Of a DNA stretch of 36,603 nucleotides, positions 24,494 to 32,256 are shown piece after piece. The DNA lies in the NCBI GenBank assembly GCA_020849535.1, contig JADLGB010000267.1, positions 1 to 36,603 on the forward strand, in the 5' to 3' direction. The stretch is from Candidatus Hydrogenedentota bacterium (GTDB lineage Bacteria > Hydrogenedentota > Hydrogenedentia > Hydrogenedentales > SLHB01). The position numbers and the translations under genes were made by a program. The notes under the pieces were generated by a model. That model saw only the letters and a program-made list of their open reading frames with translations. It had not been told where the DNA came from and did no database searches. The number at the start of each line of letters is the position of its first letter. Position 1 is the first letter of the stretch.

Positions 24494-25846
24494 ATGGCAC
24501 AGGAATTCCACCGATTCAAGGCCGAGTCTCTCGATGAAGCCTACAACCTGATGCGCGAACGGTTGGGCGATGAGGCCATCGTGGTGCGTACGGCGCAGAT
24601 CAAAGATGGTGGCATCTTCGGGTTCATGGGCAAGCCGATGATCGAACTCACGGCCACCGGTCCGGAGACGCGTGGCGCCGCCCGCAAACGCAGCGCGGTG
24701 GAACGCCGCTACGCGAGTGCATCCATGCCGAAACCTCCTGTCGCGGATACGCCCGCACCAGCGGCCGCAACCGCGAAAGCGGCTGTGGGCTCCGACGAGG
24801 CCGTCGCGGATTCCGTCGCGTACTTCCAGCAGCTTGTGTCAGACGCACAAAAACGCCTTGGAGTGAGGCCACAGAGCCGAGGGCCACAGGCAAGCGCGGA
24901 AGCGGTGGCCCCGATCATCCCCTTCCGCCGGCCCAAGGAGGAGAGCGCACCCGACGCCGTGCGCAAAGAACTGCGCGAACTCCGGGAATTGGTGGAGGTG
25001 TTGGTCGCGGAATCGCCCGGTTCCGGTGTGCCCGCCGAGTGCGCGCCCCTGTACAAAAGGCTCATTGACTGCGGGACTTCACGAAAAGCGGCCGCGGCAC
25101 TGCTCGCGGGTGTCGTGCGCAATAGCGACCTCGACATCATGCGCGACGCTCGCGTAGTCACGCAGCGTCTCGCGTTCGAGGTGGCCAAGCAGGTACGTGT
25201 CACCGGAGGCATCACGGTAACCGCGGGCACACGCCGCATCGTCGCGCTTGTAGGAGCGACCGGCGTGGGCAAAACGACCAATCTCGCCAAGCTGGCCGCG
25301 CACTTCGCCGTCCGCGAGCATGCGCGCGTGGCCCTCGTCACGGCCGACACCTATCGCGTCGCCGCCCCCGAACAGTTGCGTGTATACGCCAATATCATCG
25401 GAATCCCGATGCATGTCGTCAATGACCCTGCTGAAATGCAGGAAACGCTGCGCAAATTGCGCGAGTTCGATCTGATCTTCGTGGACACGGCTGGGGGCAG
25501 TCAGTTCAACAAGGGGCAGTTGCGGGAGATGCGGGAGATGCTGGCCGCCGCGTCGCCCGACGAGACCATGCTCGTCATGGGGGCTAACACGCAGCTCGAC
25601 GACCTCCGGCAAATCGTGTTGAACTTCGCTCCCCTGCGGCCGACGTCCCTCTTCTTCTCGAAGTTGGATGAGACGCGCCGGTATGGCTCGCTCTACACGA
25701 TCCTGACGGAAGCGGAGCTTCCGCTCAGTTACTTCAGCGTCGGACAAAACGTGCCCGAAGACCTGGTTCTCGCCAAGCCAGAAATGGTGTCCGGCCTGCT
25801 CCTCGAAGGGAAGGTCCACCATCTGGGTAGTGGCAAAACGCGATAG
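24494..25846 (+). CDS. flhF: Flagellar placement GTPase FlhF
   Basis: A 450-residue SRP-type GTPase that marks where a flagellum is built. The N-terminal B domain (~1-60, FHRFKAESLDEAYNLMRERL) is followed by a Pro/Ala-rich linker (~75-150) and the NG domain. G1 is GATGVGKTT (254-262), the DTYRVAAPEQL motif is at 285-295, G4 is SKLDE (389-393), and G5 is near SVGQNVPEDL (415-424). The G3 motif is DTAGGSQFN (331-339), where the family has DTAGR; loss of this Arg is unusual because in SRP GTPases it aids catalysis. It starts 1 nt after flhA and partners flhG downstream. Confidence 0.94.
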   Translation: MAQEFHRFKAESLDEAYNLMRERLGDEAIVVRTAQIKDGGIFGFMGKPMIELTATGPETRGAARKRSAVERRYASASMPKPPVADTPAPAAATAKAAVGSDEAVADSVAYFQQLVSDAQKRLGVRPQSRGPQASAEAVAPIIPFRRPKEESAPDAVRKELRELRELVEVLVAESPGSGVPAECAPLYKRLIDCGTSRKAAAALLAGVVRNSDLDIMRDARVVTQRLAFEVAKQVRVTGGITVTAGTRRIVALVGATGVGKTTNLAKLAAHFAVREHARVALVTADTYRVAAPEQLRVYANIIGIPMHVVNDPAEMQETLRKLREFDLIFVDTAGGSQFNKGQLREMREMLAAASPDETMLVMGANTQLDDLRQIVLNFAPLRPTSLFFSKLDETRRYGSLYTILTEAELPLSYFSVGQNVPEDLVLAKPEMVSGLLLEGKVHHLGSGKTR

Positions 25847-25887
25847 GGCGGAGGCGATTTCGCCCTCAACCATAAGGTAGACGAAAC

Positions 25888-26754
25888 GTGGCAGACCAAG
25901 CGCAGAATCTACGGGACTTCGTCCGGCAATACCAGCGGAGCGCCCGGGTGCTCGCCGTGACGAGCGGAAAAGGCGGCGTGGGAAAGACCAACACGAGCAT
26001 CAACCTCGCGATTGCCCTCGCAAGGAAAGGCGTGCGGGTGGCCGTTCTCGATGCCGACCTGGGCCTGGCGAACGTCGAGGTGCTGCTCGGGCTCAACTCG
26101 TTATACAACATCCAGCACGTCATCGCCGGAGAGCGTTCCATGATGGAGGTGCTGGTTCAGGGACCCGGCGGGATCCATGTCATTCCCGGGAGCTCCGGCA
26201 TAGCGCGCCTCGCCGACATGGGCCCCAAGGCGCGGCAGAACGTGCTCGACGCGCTTCAGGAGTTGCAGGAAAATCACGATTTCATCATCGTCGATACGAT
26301 GGCCGGTATCGGGCAAAACGCCGTGGCGTTCGCGGCCGCGTGTGACGAAATACTTCTGATCACGACGCCCGAACCCTCCTCCATCGTAGACGCGTACGCC
26401 ATGATCAAGACCATCTACCAGATGCGGGATGATGCGGTGTTCCGCCTGATTGTGAACCAAGCCCTCAACGAGGCGCAGGCCAAGGCCGTGGCTGCGAAGA
26501 TGTCCCAGGTGGCCCAACAGTTCCTCGGGCGCAAGATTTCCTATTTCGGTTTCATCCCCCGGGACCCGCACGTGCAGCAGAGCGTGATGCAGTCCAACCC
26601 GTTCATGCTTCGCTTTCCGCAGTGTGCGGCGGCGTCCAGCGTGCAGGCGCTCGCGGTGCGCCTGATGCAGCAGCGAATGGACCAAACAACCCCCGCGCGT
26701 TCGGGCTTCTTCCGGCGCATCGCCGAGAATCTGGGGCTGGCCAGCAACGGGTAG
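25888..26754 (+). CDS. flhG: Flagellar number ATPase FlhG (MinD-like)
   Basis: A 288-residue MinD/ParA-type ATPase that limits flagellar number and stimulates FlhF. The N-terminal activator motif DQAxxLR is present as DQAQNLR (residues 3-9). The deviant Walker A is SGKGGVGKTN (26-35), followed by DADLGLANVEVLLG and the switch VDTMAGIG. A weakly amphipathic C-terminal tail (GFFRRIAENLGL) may bind membrane, as in FlhG and MinD. The start is GTG 25888, with AAGG about 9 nt upstream, 41 nt after flhF. It is the last gene of the operon; no fliA follows, unlike the common flhF-flhG-fliA order. Confidence 0.94.
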   Translation: MADQAQNLRDFVRQYQRSARVLAVTSGKGGVGKTNTSINLAIALARKGVRVAVLDADLGLANVEVLLGLNSLYNIQHVIAGERSMMEVLVQGPGGIHVIPGSSGIARLADMGPKARQNVLDALQELQENHDFIIVDTMAGIGQNAVAFAAACDEILLITTPEPSSIVDAYAMIKTIYQMRDDAVFRLIVNQALNEAQAKAVAAKMSQVAQQFLGRKISYFGFIPRDPHVQQSVMQSNPFMLRFPQCAAASSVQALAVRLMQQRMDQTTPARSGFFRRIAENLGLASNG

Positions 26755-26809
26755 GCCCAAGAACGAGCTTTGACCCGCGATTGCTGCGTCAACGGGCAGG
26801 CGAGTGTGG

Positions 26810-26971
26810 GACAGGCGCCCTCGCCTGTCATCCCATTCAGATACTGATGCCATCGCAAACAGGCCAAGAACTCGACTGCTGCAATGGTCCGTCTACACGC
26901 ACCGCAGGCGAGCCTGCTCGGTCAAAGCAGCCACGCCGCAGCGTGGCCGCACTCCATACGTGCGCGTATGG
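26810..26971. repeat. Three tight hairpins between convergent flhG and lptB
   Basis: Three perfect hairpins, each with a 4-nt loop: gacaggcg/ccct/cgcctgtc (26810-26829), gccacgc/cgca/gcgtggc (26930-26947) and ccatacg/tgcg/cgtatgg (26954-26971). They lie between the ends of two convergent operons and may block read-through in both directions. None has a T tract, so they are not classical terminators. Confidence 0.7.
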
Positions 26972-27017
26972 CTTAAACAAGCGCTGTATGTAGGGTGTTC
27001 GCCGGCCCAGGGGACTC

Positions 27018-27755
27018 CTACATGCGGAACCGTTCGCCCAGGTAGGCTCGCCGGACGGCCTCGTTTGCTGAGATCTCTTCTGGGCTGCCCGAGAAGATGA
27101 TCTTGCCCGCCTCGATGATGTAGGCGCGATCCGTGATCTCCAATGTGTCGCGCACATTATGGTCGGTGATTAAGACGCCGATCCCCGCTTTCTTGAGCGC
27201 ATGCACGATATCCTGCAAATCCGCGACCGCGATGGGGTCGATCCCTGCGAAGGGTTCGTCCAACAAAAACACCTTGGGCGCGGTCACGAGCGCACGGCAG
27301 ATCTCCGTACGCCGCCGCTCGCCCCCGGATAGGCTGTAGGCCGGATTGTCGGCGAGTTCCGTTATGTTCAGATCGGCCATCAATTCGTCGGCGCGTTTCC
27401 GCCGCTCCGCTCCGCTCATTGACTTATGCTCGAGCACCGCCATGATGTTCTGCCGCACGGTGAGCTTCCGAAATACCGACGGTTCCTGGGGCAGATATGC
27501 CATCCCGGCACGGGCCCGGCGGTACATCGGGAATCGTGTGACGTCCTGACCGCAGAACCAGATCCGGCCCGCGTTCGGGCGCAGCATGCCCACGGCCATG
27601 CGGAAAGTCGTGGTCTTCCCCGCGCCGTTGGAGCCCAAGAGTCCAACGACTTCGCCTGGATGAACTTCAATGCTCACATCATTGACCACGATGCGGCGTT
27701 TGAATTTCTTCACCAACCCCACGGCGCGGAGCAACGGTGTATTGGTATCACTCAC
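27018..27755 (-). CDS. lptB: LPS export ABC ATPase LptB
   Basis: A 245-residue ATPase of the LptB2FG complex, which extracts lipopolysaccharide from the inner membrane and pushes it along the Lpt bridge. Walker A is GSNGAGKTTTFRM, the Q-loop stretch YLPQEPSVFRKLTVRQNI is typical of LptB, the signature is LSGGERRR, Walker B is VFLLDEPFAGIDPIAV, and DHNVRDTLEITDRAYI is the family switch region. The length equals E. coli LptB (~241). The start is GTG 27755, with AGGAG about 10 nt upstream, 17 nt after the lptA-like stop; an upstream in-frame extension lies inside that gene and was rejected. lptF and lptG are not in the window. Confidence 0.95.
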   Translation of the reverse strand: MSDTNTPLLRAVGLVKKFKRRIVVNDVSIEVHPGEVVGLLGSNGAGKTTTFRMAVGMLRPNAGRIWFCGQDVTRFPMYRRARAGMAYLPQEPSVFRKLTVRQNIMAVLEHKSMSGAERRKRADELMADLNITELADNPAYSLSGGERRRTEICRALVTAPKVFLLDEPFAGIDPIAVADLQDIVHALKKAGIGVLITDHNVRDTLEITDRAYIIEAGKIIFSGSPEEISANEAVRRAYLGERFRM

Positions 27756-27772
27756 GAACTCAAGACTCCTGT

Positions 27773-29173
27773 TCAGGAATTGGGTGGCGTTTCGGCGGCT
27801 TTCTCGGGGCCCAGGGCATCGCGGTCCACTTCTTTGGCGCGGGCACCCTCCATTTTGATGTTGCCGGTGCGCAAATCGTACACGATCTGTTGTGCCGTCA
27901 GTCCCGTGAGACCGGGACGCTCCCCCGTGACATTGCCGGTAAACGTGAGCTTGTTGGAGGCCATGTTGAGGTCGGCCGCGTCCGAGCGTATGTCCGTCGT
28001 CTGGCCGTCCACGCTGACCTTGTCCTTGAGCAAGACTCGCTCCGGCGATGTAGCGCCTTCTGGATAGGCAAAGGTCAATTCCTGCGCGCGCAGGTTCAGC
28101 GGCTCCACATCGGGCTTGCTCGCATGCATGATGATATTCACCCCACCCCGGATCCAATTGAGCTTGCCTGCCGCCATGGAAACTTCCGGGGCGTTCTCGA
28201 TATCCATACGCGAGAAAGATTGGCCCTCCTCCTCCGGCTTTTCCGTTTGGGCCGTCTGAATCTGCAACCCCTGTGCCGTGAGGTTGGTCATGGTGGTCTC
28301 GCCGCTGTCCATGTTGTATGTCAAGGTATCCGTGCGGAAGGACTCGATCTGCTCCGTTGCCCCCTGCACGTTGTTCTTGAATTCCAATACCTTCTTCGCC
28401 AAGTCGAAGTCGGCGAGATCCGACCGGATGTCGCCTTGGGGCCCATCCACACGCACCGCGTTTCGCATCTTGATCACGGAAGGCTGTCCGTTCGCCGACC
28501 ACGCGAAACCCACCGTCGAAGCGCTCATCTTCAATGCCTTGGATTTGCCGTCCGAAGGATGCAGTGTAATGGCCACTCCACCGTCCATGCTTTTCACCTG
28601 GCCGCCGCCGAATTGAACGGAAGCCGCCCGGTCGATATCCATCCGCGAGAAATTGGAGGCCCCCGGCGCGCCGCCCTCGGGCGCGCTGCTCAGATTGATC
28701 CCCGTCGCGCGCAATCCCACCATCTCGCTGTCGCCCGTGCCGAGGTCGTAGACGATCTTCTCGGCCTCGAAATCGCTGATCTGATCCGACTTTCCGCGCA
28801 CGTTCCCCGAGAAGGTGAGCAGGTTCTTCGCGAGCGCCACTTCCGCGCGCGCGGAAGTGATGAGGCCCTGCGGGCTGTCGACGCGCACGTTCTGTTCGAG
28901 CGTGATGAGCGAAGGGGTGCTCCCGCCTTCTTCGGGCCAAGTGAACAGAATCTCCTCGGCGGCGAGCAGCATAGGCTTCGCGTCGGGACTTTCCGGACGC
29001 AAGGTGATTTCCACTCCGCCGGAGATACGCGTCAGCCGGGAGTTCTTGAATTCCACCAAGGGCGCCGGCTTCTCGATATCAATGGCGGAGAACGTGGACG
29101 CCGCGGCCTGGCCCCACGCGATGGAGGCCGCGCAGCATGCCAACGCCGCACCAAGCAGTATTCGCGATCTCAT
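27773..29173 (-). CDS. lptA: Triple-unit LptA/OstA-like periplasmic protein
   Basis: A 466-residue exported protein (signal peptide 1-21, ILLGAALACCAASIAWG) built from three tandem units of ~130 residues: about 28-163, 175-305 and 320-450. Units 2 and 3 each start FSRMDI and unit 1 starts FSAIDI; all then show RGGV or GGV, a ...VRVD(S/G)PQG or VSVDGQ turn, (L)TFSGNV / LEFKNNV / LTFTGNV, and YDLGTG / YNMDSG / YDLRTG. This is the OstA/LptA pattern. E. coli LptA is one such unit (~160 residues) and joins head-to-tail to carry LPS across the periplasm, so this could be a covalent trimer. Its ATG shares a base with lptC's TGA; GGAGG lies 8 nt upstream. lptB follows. Confidence 0.85.
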   Translation of the reverse strand: MRSRILLGAALACCAASIAWGQAAASTFSAIDIEKPAPLVEFKNSRLTRISGGVEITLRPESPDAKPMLLAAEEILFTWPEEGGSTPSLITLEQNVRVDSPQGLITSARAEVALAKNLLTFSGNVRGKSDQISDFEAEKIVYDLGTGDSEMVGLRATGINLSSAPEGGAPGASNFSRMDIDRAASVQFGGGQVKSMDGGVAITLHPSDGKSKALKMSASTVGFAWSANGQPSVIKMRNAVRVDGPQGDIRSDLADFDLAKKVLEFKNNVQGATEQIESFRTDTLTYNMDSGETTMTNLTAQGLQIQTAQTEKPEEEGQSFSRMDIENAPEVSMAAGKLNWIRGGVNIIMHASKPDVEPLNLRAQELTFAYPEGATSPERVLLKDKVSVDGQTTDIRSDAADLNMASNKLTFTGNVTGERPGLTGLTAQQIVYDLRTGNIKMEGARAKEVDRDALGPEKAAETPPNS

Positions 29174-29766
29174 CAGGAGGTCCCTCCTGCGCTCAAGGCC
29201 ACCGTTCCCGTAACTCCCCTCAACAACATCGTTCGGGATTCCGACCGGAACTCCATGCCTTGCGCGGCGAGTTTCGTGTCACCGTCAACGATGGTCACGG
29301 CGTTGTCCGAACGCGCCAAGCCTTCTTCATTGCTCCAGGTCATGTCTTGCAGTTCCACATGCTGGGCGCCAATATCCACCTTGACGCCGTCCTTGAGCGA
29401 GGCGGTCTTGGTGTTGTCGTCAAACTGGGCGCTACCCGCTTCAAACGTAGTCTGCTCGCCATCTTTCCCGTAGATGATGGCCGTGGCGGGGGTGAGCGCC
29501 CAAACGCCGTCTTCCAGCAGCGAACACTTTGGCGAGGAGACTTCGAACGTCGCGCCTTGGGGCTGCTCGCCCCCGATGGCGGGTTCAAAGAAGCGCAGCG
29601 TCATGCTGCCCGTCATGCTCACCTGCTCTTGCTCGGGCGTTGCGGACACTGTGGATGACCCCATTGTTTGGTCTCCAGGCGCTTGCTCCGCCGGAGTCTC
29701 CGGCGCAGGGGCCTTGCAGCCCAACACCCCGCACACCGCGACTATAATGAGAAGCATTCGCATCAT
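29173..29766 (-). CDS. lptC: LptC-like lipoprotein of LPS export
   Basis: A 197-residue protein that would pass LPS from LptB2FG to the LptA bridge. It begins with a lipoprotein signal (MLLIIVAVCGVLGC, Cys17), so it should be lipid-anchored; E. coli LptC instead uses an uncut membrane helix. After a Pro/Glu/Thr-rich linker comes one OstA-like beta unit with YGKDGEQTTFEAGSAQF, LQDMTWSNEEGLARSDNAV and LAAQGMEFRSESRTMLLRGV, typical of LptC. The start is ATG 29766, overlapping the coaX stop as ATGA. It overlaps the triple LptA gene by one base downstream, which implies joint translation. Confidence 0.85.
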   Translation of the reverse strand: MMRMLLIIVAVCGVLGCKAPAPETPAEQAPGDQTMGSSTVSATPEQEQVSMTGSMTLRFFEPAIGGEQPQGATFEVSSPKCSLLEDGVWALTPATAIIYGKDGEQTTFEAGSAQFDDNTKTASLKDGVKVDIGAQHVELQDMTWSNEEGLARSDNAVTIVDGDTKLAAQGMEFRSESRTMLLRGVTGTVALSAGGTS

Positions 29767-30536
29767 TGAGGCGCCCTCTCGTTCTTCCAGTATACGGCTT
29801 TGAGGCCCTTCAGCGTCAGCAAGGGATCGACGTGCTGGATCCTGCTGCTGACCTCGGAGATTAGCCTGGCGAATCCGCCCGTGGCGATGACGGTGGGTTG
29901 CGCGCCCATCTCGGCGCTGATCCGCCCGATCAGCCCATCCACCAAATCCGCATACCCGTAGGTCAGGCCCGAGCGTATGTGGGTGATCGTGTCTTTGCCG
30001 ATGACGTGCTCGGGCCGCGCGATCTCGATGCGCGGGAGCTTGGCGCACTTCTCAAACAGGGCGTCCGCAGAAATCTGCAGACCCGGCACAATCACCCCGC
30101 CGCGGTATTCCGCCGCCTCCGAGATGACGTCGAACGTGGTGGCGGTCCCGAAATCCACGACGATCAGCGGTCCCTTGTATTCCTCGACGGCCGCCACCGC
30201 GTTGACGATGCGGTCCGCCCCCACCTCCTTGGGATTGTCCACCTTGATGACAATGCCCGTGCGGATGCCCGGGCCCACAAATAGCGGAACAACGCCAAAC
30301 GCTTTGCGGCACACCACATCGAGCGCGTGGTTGAATTGCGGAACCACACTCGCAATGCAACAGCCGTTCACTGCTTGCGGATCCAGGCCTTGCTGTTGAA
30401 AGAGCATCGTAAACAGGACGCGCAGTTCGTCGGCCGTCCGGTAGGACGATACGAGGCGCCAGTTTGCAACAAGCTCGTTGCCTTGATACAGGCCCAGAAC
30501 CGTATGCGAATTACCGACATCGATTACCAGCAGCAC
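29763..30536 (-). CDS. coaX: Type III pantothenate kinase CoaX
   Basis: A 257-residue kinase that phosphorylates pantothenate in the first step of coenzyme A synthesis, using the ASKHA fold. The N-terminal phosphate loop is DVGNSHTVLGLY, the second is VDFGTATTFDVI, and the family stretches PGIRTGIVIKVDNPKEVGAD and ATGGFARLI are present. The length matches the family (~255-260). The start is GTG 30536, 4 nt after birA, with GGAG about 9 nt upstream. birA-coaX is a common pair; the ATGA overlap with lptC is less usual. Confidence 0.95.
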   Translation of the reverse strand: MLLVIDVGNSHTVLGLYQGNELVANWRLVSSYRTADELRVLFTMLFQQQGLDPQAVNGCCIASVVPQFNHALDVVCRKAFGVVPLFVGPGIRTGIVIKVDNPKEVGADRIVNAVAAVEEYKGPLIVVDFGTATTFDVISEAAEYRGGVIVPGLQISADALFEKCAKLPRIEIARPEHVIGKDTITHIRSGLTYGYADLVDGLIGRISAEMGAQPTVIATGGFARLISEVSSRIQHVDPLLTLKGLKAVYWKNERAPQ

Positions 30537-30540
30537 GCGG

Positions 30541-31281
30541 TTACGCTCCGTTCAATTCCACAATTTCGCCCAGCAGCACGCGCTCGATTCCTCTGTCTGT
30601 TTCGACCAGTAACGCGCCATCGCGATCCAGGGCGCGAACAGTGCCTACGCGATCGCGATAGCGCACACGCCGGCCCACCGCGCCGCAGGCGTCCGACCAC
30701 TCCGCATGAATGGCATCCAACCGTCCATCGCGCAGAGATACGACGCGCGCGTCGAGGGAGGTTAGCACATCCCTCAGCAGCGTTCCGCGATCCACGCAGT
30801 GGCCGGTGGCCAATTCAATTGACGTGGCCTTCGCATGCAGCTCTTCGGGAAAGTCCGCGGCCTGGTGATGGACATTGATGCCGATTCCCAAAGCAGTCCG
30901 GTTCCGGCGGCTCTCCAGGAGGATACCGCACACCTTCTTCCCATTGAGAAGCACGTCATTAGGCCACTTGACGGCTGCGTAGCCGTAAGTATTCAAGACA
31001 TCGCGCACGCTGAGGGGCGCGGCGAATGCCAACCCTTCGCAGGGTCCGTCAAAACCGATGCTGAACCACAGCCCCAAACCGGGCGCGCTGGCCCAGGATC
31101 GCCCATGGCGGCCGCGTCCGGCGGTCTGACGGTCCGCGACGACGACGATGCCATGACCGCGCAGTTGCAGGGCACGATCGTTTGTGGACGTGACTTCCTC
31201 ATACACCAGAACGCGCGAACCGACAATCAATGTATGCAAGGGGGTCGCCAATAAAGGCGGCTTCCGGACAATCTCAGGCAT
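30541..31281 (-). CDS. birA: Biotin--[acetyl-CoA-carboxylase] ligase
   Basis: A 246-residue ligase that attaches biotin to the carboxyl-carrier protein. The nucleotide-biotin loop is GRGRHGRSW, followed by WFSIGF, the catalytic-lysine motif KWPNDVLLNGKKVCGILLE and a GIGINVH strand. The C-terminal SH3-like part ends VLLGEIVELNG. There is no N-terminal helix-turn-helix, so it is the enzyme-only class and not a repressor. The ATG at 31281 overlaps the end of nadC by 8 nt, with no clear ribosome-binding site, which suggests coupling; a TTG 12 nt upstream is also in frame. Confidence 0.93.
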   Translation of the reverse strand: MPEIVRKPPLLATPLHTLIVGSRVLVYEEVTSTNDRALQLRGHGIVVVADRQTAGRGRHGRSWASAPGLGLWFSIGFDGPCEGLAFAAPLSVRDVLNTYGYAAVKWPNDVLLNGKKVCGILLESRRNRTALGIGINVHHQAADFPEELHAKATSIELATGHCVDRGTLLRDVLTSLDARVVSLRDGRLDAIHAEWSDACGAVGRRVRYRDRVGTVRALDRDGALLVETDRGIERVLLGEIVELNGA

Positions 31282-32107
31282 TGGTGATTTCAAGCGACAG
31301 ATCGATGGCGGGCGCGGAATGCGTCAGCGCGCCAATCGATATGACGTGCACGCCGGTCTCGGCGATGGCGCGCAGCCGGTCCAGCGAAACGTTGCCGCTC
31401 GCCTCCAGCACTACTTTCGTTCCCCGCGTGCGGTCCACGGCTTGTTGCATTTCGTCCACACTCATGTTGTCGAGCAGGACCGCGTCAGCCCCGCATGCAA
31501 GCGCCTCATCGAACTCACTGAGGTTGGTTACTTCGACACCGATCTTCATCAGATGGTGGGTGCCCTTGAGGGCACGTTGCACCGCCTGAGTGACACCGCC
31601 CGCCGCCGTGATGTGGTTCTCTTTGATCAAGACGCCGTCGAAGAGGGCAAAGCGGTGATTGGCGCCGCCTCCGTGGATTACCGCTTGTTTCTCGAGATTC
31701 CGCATGAGCGGCGTCGTCTTCCGCGTGTCGCAGATTCGGACGCCAAGGTCTGCCACCTCCGCCACAAACGCCGCCGTAAACGTGGCCACGCCGGAAAGGC
31801 GTTGTACGAAGTTCAGCGCCACGCGTTCCCCGGCCAGGATGGCGCGCGTGATACCTGAAAACAGCGCAATGTCCTGCCCCACAGTGAATTGCGTCCCATC
31901 CTCGAGGGAATACCAGTCGCTGATGTCCGCATCCAAATCTTCAAAAACGGCGCGAAACACGGTGATGCCGCTCAGCACACCGCCCTGCTTCGCGTACAGT
32001 CTTGCCTTGCACCGTACGTTTGGAGGGACCGTTGCATTGGTCGTAATGTCGCCTTGGCCGATATCCTCCACCAAGGCCTCACGCACCAACGACCGAAATC
32101 CTAGCAT
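31274..32107 (-). CDS. nadC: Nicotinate-nucleotide pyrophosphorylase (quinolinate phosphoribosyltransferase)
   Basis: A 277-residue enzyme that turns quinolinate and PRPP into nicotinate mononucleotide in de novo NAD synthesis. Family motifs are VREALVEDIGQGDITT at the start, ERVALNFVQRLSGVAT, ICDTRKTTPLMRNLEKQAV, GGGANHRFALFDGVLIKENH, EVTNLSEFDEAL, DAVLLDNMS and VVLEASGNVSLDRL. The length is typical (~280). The ATG has GGAG 8 nt upstream. It is the first gene of the six-gene set that ends with lptB; no promoter could be recognised in the 149 nt between it and hisS. nadA and nadB are not here. Confidence 0.96.
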   Translation of the reverse strand: MLGFRSLVREALVEDIGQGDITTNATVPPNVRCKARLYAKQGGVLSGITVFRAVFEDLDADISDWYSLEDGTQFTVGQDIALFSGITRAILAGERVALNFVQRLSGVATFTAAFVAEVADLGVRICDTRKTTPLMRNLEKQAVIHGGGANHRFALFDGVLIKENHITAAGGVTQAVQRALKGTHHLMKIGVEVTNLSEFDEALACGADAVLLDNMSVDEMQQAVDRTRGTKVVLEASGNVSLDRLRAIAETGVHVISIGALTHSAPAIDLSLEITNA

Positions 32108-32256
32108 GGGAAAAACTCCGTAAATCTAAACGCATGAGTGTAACATGTGGCCTCGGGCAATTGCGAGAGTCCTGACAATGGAGCAGTGCCACGCACTGGA
32201 CTCGACCGCTTTGCGAGGATTTCGCGCTATTCGGATTCGCGAACTACCCCCGGATG

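Noticed and set aside
27737..29473. 578-codon plus-strand frame opposite the lpt genes
   Set aside because: Antisense shadow; the LptA/LptC/LptB features and tight overlaps are all on the minus strand.
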